16,756 bases of DNA from contig DBCY01000081.1 of assembly GCA_002293295.1 (NCBI GenBank), positions 1-16,756 of the forward strand, read 5' to 3'. The translations under genes and the position numbers were made by a program. The notes below the pieces were generated by a model that was given only the letters and a program-made list of their open reading frames with translations, made no database searches and was not told where the DNA came from. Each line of letters starts with the position of its first letter. The stretch's first letter is position 1. This stretch comes from Ruminococcus sp. UBA946 (GTDB lineage Bacteria > Bacillota > Clostridia > Oscillospirales > Ruminococcaceae). This document shows positions 1 to 5,725 of the stretch, piece by piece.

Positions 1-14
1 ACGTAATATTACGT
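1..14. promoter_or_regulatory. Perfect 14-bp palindrome, candidate HicB operator
   Basis: The sequence ACGTAATATTACGT equals its own reverse complement and ends two bases before the -10 box of the hicAB promoter. HicB antitoxins carry a DNA-binding domain and commonly repress their own operon by binding palindromes in the promoter, so this is a natural operator candidate. The element begins at the first base of the window, so it may extend further left. Confidence 0.5.
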
Positions 15-22
15 GTTATAAT
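14..22 (+). promoter_or_regulatory. Extended -10 promoter element of hicAB
   Basis: TGTTATAAT is a TGn extended -10 with a perfect TATAAT (17-22). The -35 box would lie outside the window or in the palindrome. Transcription would begin near position 29, almost at the ribosome binding site AGGAGG (29-34), so the leader would be very short. Confidence 0.55.
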
Positions 23-42
23 ATATACAGGAGGTGAGGGAT

Positions 43-225
43 TTGACTGAAAATGAGTTAAAGCGGCTGCTTGGTAAAGAAGGCTGGACGATTACGCACG
101 GCAAAGCTCATGACCAAGCAACAAACCCGAAGAAGCCCGGCGTTAAAATCTCAATCCCCCGCCACAAGGGCGATATTCCAAAAGGTACGGTACATTCAAT
201 CCTGAAAGACGCGGGGCTTAAATAG
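43..225 (+). CDS. hicA: HicA family toxin (mRNA interferase)
   Basis: A 60-residue protein of normal HicA size. HicA toxins have a small double-stranded-RNA-binding-like fold and cleave mRNA, using one catalytic His. Here the HGKAH segment (His23 in the TTG-start numbering) sits where that His is expected, and the C-terminal PKGTVHSILKDAGL matches the family ending (KGTLRSILKQAGL type). An in-frame GTG lies upstream at 34, but it overlaps the AGGAGG at 29-34; the TTG at 43 is 8 bases behind that site and is the better start. The next gene encodes its HicB partner, in the classical toxin-first order, probably as one transcript. Family assignment is strong; activity is not shown by sequence. 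Confidence 0.88.
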   Translation: MTENELKRLLGKEGWTITHGKAHDQATNPKKPGVKISIPRHKGDIPKGTVHSILKDAGLK

Positions 226-229
226 CCCC
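213..229 (+). promoter_or_regulatory. GC-rich hairpin between hicA and hicB
   Basis: GGGGCT, loop TAAAT, AGCCCC forms a 6-bp hairpin over the hicA stop codon (TAG, 223-225). A short T stretch (GGGCTTTC) follows it. It could cause partial termination or RNA processing and so tune the toxin:antitoxin ratio. That role is inference. Confidence 0.3.
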
Positions 230-270
230 GGGCTTTCATGCTTAAATATATAATAAACGGAGGTATGAAA

Positions 271-675
271 ATGAAATATGTTTATCCGGCTGTATTCACT
301 GAAGAGGACGGGCAAATTCTTGTAAGCGTTCCCGATTTGCCCGGAGTACACACATTCGGCAATGACTTAGCGGACGCGCTGTATATGGCGCAGGACGCTG
401 TAGCGATGTGGCTGTGGGACGCCGAAAACAAGAAAGAATCAATTCCAAAAGCGTCAGCCCTAACAGAAATAGCACAAAAATGTACGCAAAAAGGGCAGTT
501 TGTCAATCTTATCGCCGCCGATACAATCGAATACGGACGTCAATATGATGTAAGAGCCGTAAAGAAAACTCTGTCAATTCCCGCATGGCTGAATTATAAA
601 GCCGAAGAAGCAAACGCCCCCTTTTCGCAAATACTTCAGCAGGGTTTAAAAAGTTATTTGAATATTCCTCAATAA
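271..675 (+). CDS. hicB: HicB family antitoxin
   Basis: A 134-residue antitoxin expected to bind and block HicA and to repress the operon. The N-terminal half (YPAVFTEEDGQILVSVPDLPG, then GNDLADALYMAQDAV) is the HicB partial RNase-H-like fold. The C-terminal KKTLSIPAWLNYKAEEAN and FSQILQQGL are typical of the ribbon-helix-helix DNA-binding tail. The ATG at 271 is 7 bases behind CGGAGG (258-263). Upstream in-frame ATGs at 238 and 265 have no usable site, the latter being too close to it. The gap from hicA is 45 bases. A terminator hairpin follows. Family and pairing are confident. Confidence 0.88.
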   Translation: MKYVYPAVFTEEDGQILVSVPDLPGVHTFGNDLADALYMAQDAVAMWLWDAENKKESIPKASALTEIAQKCTQKGQFVNLIAADTIEYGRQYDVRAVKKTLSIPAWLNYKAEEANAPFSQILQQGLKSYLNIPQ

Positions 676-712
676 TCCAACAAAGGTATCCAATTATAAT
701 ACAAATAATAAA

Positions 713-743
713 GTATGCCGGAATCAATATGATTCCGGCATAC
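713..743. terminator. Hairpin between convergent hicB and CAP gene
   Basis: A 13-bp perfect stem (713-725 with 731-743) with a 5-base loop AATAT. On the plus strand the T run (TTTTTT near 760-765) is about 17 bases away. On the minus strand a T-rich TTTATTATTT follows directly. It lies between two convergent genes and probably serves both. Confidence 0.65.
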
Positions 744-781
744 AGCATGAATAATCAAATTTTTTAAAACAGGATTGCTTT

Positions 782-1945
782 TTAGCTGGCAAACATCTGA
801 ACCCAGTAGTTCTGGTATCCGTTCGCTGTTTTAACATAACCTATGCCGAGCTTTGTGAAGTCTTCGGAAAGAATGTTTGCCTTGTGGCCCGGGGAGTTCA
901 TCCAGCCGTCCATAACAACTTCGGCAGTCCTCTGTCCGGCGGCGATATTTTCACCGAGAGCCCTGTAATCGTCGTAGCCGGTTTCCTCAACGGCGGTGAA
1001 ACAGCTGGTGCCGTCAGGTCTTGTGTGTGAGAAAGCCTGTGTAATTTCTTCGGCACGAATATCTGCAGCTTCGCAAAGCTTGATTTCAAGAGTAAGAGGC
1101 GCAAGACCTGCTTTTGCGCGTTCGGCATTTACAAGCGTAAGTATTTCTTCGGCTTGCCTGGAAAATTCAGCGTCTGCAGTATTATCCGTATTATCAGTAG
1201 GCGGAGTATTATTATTTGTGTTGGTATTATCGGCAGGTGGTGTAACAGGGGTTTCACAACCGTCGTCCGCACAATCCGAAGCCGTGCAGCCGGAATCAGT
1301 CGTGCAGTCAGTTCCGGCACAGTCGTTTACTGTGCAGTCAGCCGGCGTGCAATCGGAGGCAGGATAGTTTACGGGAGGACAATTATTGGTATCAGTATTG
1401 CAGTTATTGCCTGAAGATGTATTATTCCCGCCTAATATATTGGAAATTGCATTAAGTATGTTATTGTTCCGACCGGATTGCGCTGTGTTTGTATTGCAGT
1501 TATTATTATTTGTATTGCAGTCCTGTGTATTCGTATAGCAGTTTCCGGAATTTGTGTTGCCGCATTGATTATTGCCGCCGCCTAAAATATTACTGAGGAT
1601 TCCCGAAACAGAATTTCCGGATGCACCGGTATTGCATGTGCCGTTATTAGCGTTTCCGGACTGGGTGTTGTTTCTGCCTCCGATAATATTATTGAGGATT
1701 CCCGAAATGGAATTTCCCGAAGAACCGGTATAACAGCTCTGTGTGCTGGTATTGCAGCTGCCGTTAGACGCAGATGTATTGTTTCCGAATAATCCGGATA
1801 AGCCTGACGAGCCTGAGCCTGAAAAAAGTTTTGAAAAATCAAGTCCGCAGGCTGCGCTGGCCGGTAAAGCTGTCATTGATACAGTCATAACGGCTGCAAC
1901 CGCAGCACTCAGTATTCTTCTGGTTGATTTTTTTAGCATTTTCAT
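782..1945 (-). CDS. Secreted CAP-domain (SCP/PR1-like) protein with Cys/Asn-rich stalk
   Basis: A 387-residue exported protein. Residues 1-31 are a signal peptide (KSTRR, hydrophobic core, cleavage near PASA-A). Residues about 33-258 are low complexity: Asn, Gly, Thr and 17 Cys, with three ILxxIxGG helical repeats (about 77-90, 110-123, 160-173) and a Cys roughly every fifth residue at 199-230. Residues about 262-385 form a CAP domain: LVNAERAKAGLAPL, FSHTRPDG, GENIAAG, NSPGHKANIL, GIGY. Bacterial CAP proteins are extracellular and mostly of unknown activity. The start at 1945 lies 6 bases behind GGAAAGG; the upstream in-frame ATG at 1951 abuts that site. No wall anchor or membrane helix is visible. 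It is monocistronic as far as can be seen. Confidence 0.85.
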   Translation of the reverse strand: MKMLKKSTRRILSAAVAAVMTVSMTALPASAACGLDFSKLFSGSGSSGLSGLFGNNTSASNGSCNTSTQSCYTGSSGNSISGILNNIIGGRNNTQSGNANNGTCNTGASGNSVSGILSNILGGGNNQCGNTNSGNCYTNTQDCNTNNNNCNTNTAQSGRNNNILNAISNILGGNNTSSGNNCNTDTNNCPPVNYPASDCTPADCTVNDCAGTDCTTDSGCTASDCADDGCETPVTPPADNTNTNNNTPPTDNTDNTADAEFSRQAEEILTLVNAERAKAGLAPLTLEIKLCEAADIRAEEITQAFSHTRPDGTSCFTAVEETGYDDYRALGENIAAGQRTAEVVMDGWMNSPGHKANILSEDFTKLGIGYVKTANGYQNYWVQMFAS

Positions 1946-1948
1946 GGG

Positions 1949-2034
1949 CATCCTTTCCGGATGTTTCATCGCCCTCGTATACGGCATCCCGGAGCTTTCC
2001 GGCTGACCGCTGTCCGGTAAGCGTTTAACATCCT
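1949..2034 (-). promoter_or_regulatory. Structured 5' leader of the CAP gene, candidate cis-regulatory RNA
   Basis: Read on the minus strand, GGATGTT (2033-2027) pairs with AACATCC (1965-1959) as a closing 7-bp stem. It encloses CGCT/AGCG (2023-2020 with 2011-2008), CCGGA/TCCGG (2002-1998 with 1993-1989, loop AAGC) and a weaker GCC/GGC arm (1985-1983 with 1973-1971). The 3' strand CATCC can instead pair with GGATG (1953-1949), trapping the ribosome binding site GGAAAGG (1958-1952). The two folds are mutually exclusive, as in translation-controlling riboswitches. I do not recognise a known class. Confidence 0.4.
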
Positions 2035-2062
2035 AAAGTCTGAAAATAAATTTTCAGACTTT
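2035..2062. repeat. 12-bp perfect inverted repeat upstream of the CAP leader
   Basis: AAAGTCTGAAAA, loop TAAA, TTTTCAGACTTT. It abuts the foldable CAP leader with one base between. It resembles a terminator stem but there is no upstream plus-strand gene to end and no clean T run on the minus strand. It may be an operator or an extra leader hairpin. Confidence 0.45.
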
Positions 2063-2437
2063 TACCTTTATGATGTGATGTTTTTACTTTTTTACCGTAT
2101 CATGCATAATAATTTTACTGTTAAAAACTCACATCTTATTTTAAACAGTTAAAATACCATGAATTAATTGATGATACTGGTAATATTGTCGACAATAACA
2201 ATATTTTAGCATTAATATCGAAATTTGTCAAGTAAATACGGGCTTTTTAACCTATGTAATTAATGTTTTTTATTAAACATAATTAATAGAAAAAATTATA
2301 TCTAAAATTATGAAATATTACAGGTTGTTTACAGTTTTATTCCGAATGGGTAACGAAATATCCAAGAACGCCGTGAATACAGTGAAAATCAGCGTTTTCC
2401 AGTGTATGTAAAGGTTATTATTGTTATGCCGGCTTTA
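2063..2437. other. AT-rich divergent intergenic region
   Basis: About 375 bases between the CAP gene leader and the promoter of the CNNM gene. It is AT-rich and has no open reading frame with a ribosome binding site. It must contain the CAP promoter on the minus strand, but no convincing -35/-10 pair could be picked. Confidence 0.5.
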
Positions 2438-2466
2438 TTGACAATTCTGATTTTTTAGTGTATAAT
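2438..2466 (+). promoter_or_regulatory. Consensus sigma-A promoter of the CNNM/transglutaminase block
   Basis: TTGACA (2438-2443), 17-base spacer, TATAAT (2461-2466): both boxes match the housekeeping consensus exactly. Transcription would start near 2473, giving a leader of about 72 bases with no recognisable riboswitch. Confidence 0.85.
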
Positions 2467-2544
2467 CTATTGTGACATTGTTTTATACAAACTTATTTAA
2501 CATTTTATCATATATTTTTCTCGTACTTTGAAAGGAAGTCGGCT

Positions 2545-3939
2545 ATGGAATCTGACGGGTTTGTCGGGTGCTTGGTGATTATCGCGGCAATCCTTATTAA
2601 AGGATTTTTTACAGCATGTGAAACTGCGTTTGCAGATGTAAATGATTCGAAAACAAGAAGCTATGAAAATGAAACCGGAAATAAAAAAACTTTATATAAG
2701 CTGCTTGTTAAGCCTTCCAGGCTCATTACGGTTTTTACCGTTAACAGAATTTTTACGGCTGTAATTATTTCCTATCTGTCGCTGTATTGCTTTTTATTCC
2801 CTCTGACCAATAAACTGGCTGACCTTTTTGGCTCTGACTGGGACTGGAGTCATTTTCCGGTTTCATATTCTGAGGTTTTTATAATTCTGTTAGCTGTTAT
2901 TATAATAATGCTCGTCGCCGTTCTGGTTATGACTGTTTTCAGCGACGGAATGCCCAAACGGCTTATAAATAATAAAAACTGCGAAAGCTTTGCCGTTGCC
3001 TGCGCTCCGGCAGTAAAGCTCCTTGTCATTATCCTTACTCCTTTTACGGCCTTGTCTTCATTAATCGTTAATCTTCTTTCAAAACTTTTCGGGCTTTCGC
3101 ATTCGGGCGGCAGGGATGTCGTTACCGAGGAGGAAATCCTGATGATGGTTGACGCGGGGAATGAAACGGGCGTGATTGAGGAATCCGCAAGGGAAATGAT
3201 TAATAATGTATTCGAATTCGACGACCTTCCCGTCTGCGACGTCATGACACACCGCACCGATATCACGGCGGTTGAATGCGGGGCGTCCGTCTCCGAAATT
3301 GTAAACGCTTCCATCAGCACCGGATTTTCGCGGATTCCGGTTTATGAGGAAAATATCGACCATATTATCGGAATTATCTGCGTCAAGGATCTGCTGTGCT
3401 TTATAGGAGCTGAAATGTCCGCCGAGGCATCGGCAAAAAGCTTTATCCGGGATTTGATTTATCTTCCCGAAACCGTTTCCTGCAGAGAGGCATTCAAGCG
3501 CCTGACCGCCAAGAAGCTTCAGCTTGCGGTTATCATAGACGAATACGGCGGTACCGAAGGGATTGTCACCATGGAGGATATTGTGGAGGCGATTGTCGGG
3601 AACATCCAGGATGAATATGACGACGAGGAAGAGGAGCTTATCAGATTATCAGACGATACCTATATAATAGACGGCACTGCCGAGCCGGGATATATTTTAA
3701 AGCAGCTTGGTATAATTCTTCCCGAGGATAACGATTTTGAAACCATGAGCGGCTTTATCGTAGAACAGCTGGGAAGAATCCCGTCACCCGACGAAAATCC
3801 GTCCGTTAGCTGCGGTAACGTACTGTTTACCGTCCTTATTACGGAGGATATGTGCATAACTAAAATAAAAGCAAAAATTTCTGCCGAAAATGAAATCAAT
3901 ATAAAAAAGGAGACTTTTGAAAATGAAGAAGAAAATTAG
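2545..3939 (+). CDS. CNNM/CorC (hemolysin C-like) family membrane protein, putative divalent cation transporter
   Basis: A 464-residue protein of normal family length. Residues about 8-190 are the DUF21/CNNM membrane domain, with helices near 7-25, 60-85, 109-132 and 150-180. Two CBS motifs follow (about 232-350: FSRIPVYEENIDHIIG, then LAVIIDEYGGTEGIVTMEDI). Residues about 364-447 are the CorC_HlyC domain (YIIDGTAEPGYI, TMSGFIVEQLGRIP). Characterised relatives export Mg2+ and sense adenine nucleotides through the CBS pair. The usual SETAL segment reads CETAF and the usual GE-x-x-PK segment reads SDGMPK, so ion choice may differ. AGGAAG sits 6 bases before the ATG. Its last 17 bases overlap the next gene. 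Confidence 0.88.
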   Translation: MESDGFVGCLVIIAAILIKGFFTACETAFADVNDSKTRSYENETGNKKTLYKLLVKPSRLITVFTVNRIFTAVIISYLSLYCFLFPLTNKLADLFGSDWDWSHFPVSYSEVFIILLAVIIIMLVAVLVMTVFSDGMPKRLINNKNCESFAVACAPAVKLLVIILTPFTALSSLIVNLLSKLFGLSHSGGRDVVTEEEILMMVDAGNETGVIEESAREMINNVFEFDDLPVCDVMTHRTDITAVECGASVSEIVNASISTGFSRIPVYEENIDHIIGIICVKDLLCFIGAEMSAEASAKSFIRDLIYLPETVSCREAFKRLTAKKLQLAVIIDEYGGTEGIVTMEDIVEAIVGNIQDEYDDEEEELIRLSDDTYIIDGTAEPGYILKQLGIILPEDNDFETMSGFIVEQLGRIPSPDENPSVSCGNVLFTVLITEDMCITKIKAKISAENEINIKKETFENEEEN

Positions 3940-5566
3940 TACGGCGATGGCATTGCTTCTGACTTTATCAGTTTTTTCGGGATGTCAGGTTAATGACGGG
4001 AGTCCTGATATTACCGTATCTTTAACCGAAGATACCTTTATTGAATATGTAACGGAAGAAGACGGTTCTGTCACCGAAACAGAATTAATTACAGATTCAT
4101 ATGAGGATGAGGGAACCGAAACTCTTCTTACGGACTACACAGCGGCAGAAACTGAAGCTCCCGTAACAGAGGGGTCCTTAATCGGCGCGGTAACCGTTAC
4201 TGCCGAATACTTTGAAAAAGCATCGGGAAACTGGAGCGAAACCGAAATAAGCGATGTTTTTTATACGACTCAGGCTTGTTATTCAAGGGAAAAGCCAGTT
4301 GTTGGCGCCGACACCGTAAAGAAATATGCAAAAGGCACTAAGATTATTGTTACCGCAGCTACCAATACAGGTTATTTCAAGCTTGCAGACGGTTCTTTCA
4401 TCCATGCCGATTACCTTACCGAGGATAAACCGGCGGTTACCTCAAGGACAACATCCGTAACTGCGGCTAACACAACGTCTAAGTCTACATCCGTTTCAAA
4501 GTCAGGCGCAAAAACTTCATATTCATCAGTATACAATACCGATTATACATCCAGATATGCCTATAAAACCTTAAGCTCGGCAAAAAAGAGATTTTACGGC
4601 GACCTTGTAAAAGCGGTATACAACCTTGACAAAACGTGTCCTGTTCCGGACGGTCTGATGACTGAGGATGTTATTCAGATTTACGGTCTTGTTTATAATC
4701 AGGAAACCCAGCTTTTCTGGATGTCCTCCACTATACCGAGCGGGTATAATCAGATTAACCTTTCTTATCAGATAAACGACAAGGCAAGAATTCAGAAAAT
4801 GCAGAATGAAATAGACGAAAAAACCAAAACTCTTATGGAAAAGGTTAATTCATATTCCAGCACCGTCAGTAAAATCAAGGTGATTTATGACTATATAGTC
4901 CTTAATAATGATTTTCAGGAGCTTGACTCGGGGCTGAGCAGCTCGGTTTATAACGGTATAATCGGAGTTGACGGTCTTCAGTGCGCCGGTTACGCAAAAA
5001 CATTCATGTATTTATGCGACCTTGCCGGAATCGAATGCATGACCATCACTGGCACCAACACCCAGGGAACGACCCACGCCTGGAACAAGGTTTATGTGGA
5101 CAACGGCTATTATAATATTGATACCACATGGGCTGACCCTCTTAACAAGCATGACGAAAGATATATAAGATATCTGTTTTTCCTGGTTCCCGACGCCTGG
5201 ATTAAGGATTCACACCTGACTCCCAGTATGATGATAAGGAGAAACGGTTCTCAAATCAAATACTTTACCCCCCCTGTCGCAAACAAAACATCCTATAATT
5301 ACTTTAAGATTTACAAAAAGGAATTTTCAACGCTCGCTTCAGCTGAAAAAGCTTTATACGCCGAATTTGACACCGCATTCAAGACAAAGAAAAATACGGT
5401 TCATATCCGGGTTACAGATAAAGATATTTATGATAAGCTTCTTTCCACGGACTATGCCAAGGTATTTCAAAGGTATGCAAGAGAAAAGGGCAAGGCTTCA
5501 AGTCTTGCAAGGCAGGTTAATAACACCCAGGGGGCTTTGGTTGTTCAGTACGATATATTCTATTGA
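3923..5566 (+). CDS. Lipoprotein with SH3-like and transglutaminase-like domains (paralog 1 of 5)
   Basis: A 547-residue exported lipoprotein; the lipobox is VFSGC with Cys21. After an acidic Thr-rich linker comes an SH3-like domain (about 112-167, YSREKPVVGADTVKKY, GYFKLADGSFIHADYL). A Ser/Thr linker and a helical domain (about 211-330, YAYKTLSSAKKRFYG, LVYNQETQLFW) follow. The transglutaminase-like core has Cys354 (LQCAGYAKTF), His385 (TTHAWNKV) and Asp400 (NIDTTWADP), the classical triad. A conserved C-terminal domain spans about 450-547. Such folds act as cross-linkers, proteases or peptide hydrolases; the substrate is unknown. ATG 3923 lies 10 bases behind AAGGAG (3907-3912) and overlaps the CNNM gene by 17 bases; a TTG at 3917 is the alternative. 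Confidence 0.85.
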   Translation: MKKKISTAMALLLTLSVFSGCQVNDGSPDITVSLTEDTFIEYVTEEDGSVTETELITDSYEDEGTETLLTDYTAAETEAPVTEGSLIGAVTVTAEYFEKASGNWSETEISDVFYTTQACYSREKPVVGADTVKKYAKGTKIIVTAATNTGYFKLADGSFIHADYLTEDKPAVTSRTTSVTAANTTSKSTSVSKSGAKTSYSSVYNTDYTSRYAYKTLSSAKKRFYGDLVKAVYNLDKTCPVPDGLMTEDVIQIYGLVYNQETQLFWMSSTIPSGYNQINLSYQINDKARIQKMQNEIDEKTKTLMEKVNSYSSTVSKIKVIYDYIVLNNDFQELDSGLSSSVYNGIIGVDGLQCAGYAKTFMYLCDLAGIECMTITGTNTQGTTHAWNKVYVDNGYYNIDTTWADPLNKHDERYIRYLFFLVPDAWIKDSHLTPSMMIRRNGSQIKYFTPPVANKTSYNYFKIYKKEFSTLASAEKALYAEFDTAFKTKKNTVHIRVTDKDIYDKLLSTDYAKVFQRYAREKGKASSLARQVNNTQGALVVQYDIFY

Positions 5567-5580
5567 TTAAGACATATAAA

Positions 5581-5614
5581 AAAGGCGTGGGAATATTCTG
5601 ACATCCCCGCCTTT
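5581..5614. terminator. Hairpin after transglutaminase paralog 1
   Basis: AAAGGCG-T-GGG (5581-5591) pairs with CCCCGCCTTT (5605-5614), a 10-bp stem with one bulge. The A run before it gives a T run on the minus strand, while the plus strand continues AAAAAG. As a plus-strand terminator it is therefore imperfect and readthrough into paralog 2 is plausible. Confidence 0.4.
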
Positions 5615-5650
5615 AAAAAGATATGTGTAAAATAATTATGTTATGAAAGG

Positions 5651-5714
5651 GAAAAGATTGATTTTTCAGTCTTTTCAACCGGAAGCTTTATGCGTATGGA
5701 CAAAATATCCGGTT
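5651..5714 (+). promoter_or_regulatory. Two leader hairpins before paralog 2
   Basis: GAAAAGATTGA (5651-5661) pairs with TCAGTCTTTTC (5666-5676), 11 bp with one G-T pair and loop TTTT. Immediately after it AACCGGA (5677-5683) pairs with TCCGGTT (5708-5714), ending one base before the ribosome binding site. No clear promoter precedes them. They may be RNA processing or stability elements. Confidence 0.35.
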
Positions 5715-5725
5715 AGGAATGCTAT

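Noticed and set aside
509..748. A minus-strand frame overlapping hicB and the terminator.
   Set aside because: It runs through the terminator stem and opposite hicB, with no start signal.
996..1367. Open frames on the plus strand opposite the CAP gene.
   Set aside because: They are antisense shadows of the low-complexity stalk, lack good ribosome binding sites and have biased composition.
1949..2034. c-di-GMP-I or c-di-AMP riboswitch identity for the CAP leader.
   Set aside because: The GCAAAxC and GACGCAAAGCC hallmarks of c-di-GMP-I are absent and the c-di-AMP GGGTGAATC-type core could not be placed, so no class was assigned.
2473..2544. An M-box Mg2+ riboswitch was considered in the leader of the CNNM gene.
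   Set aside because: The leader is only about 72 bases and AT-rich, with none of the expected long paired structure.
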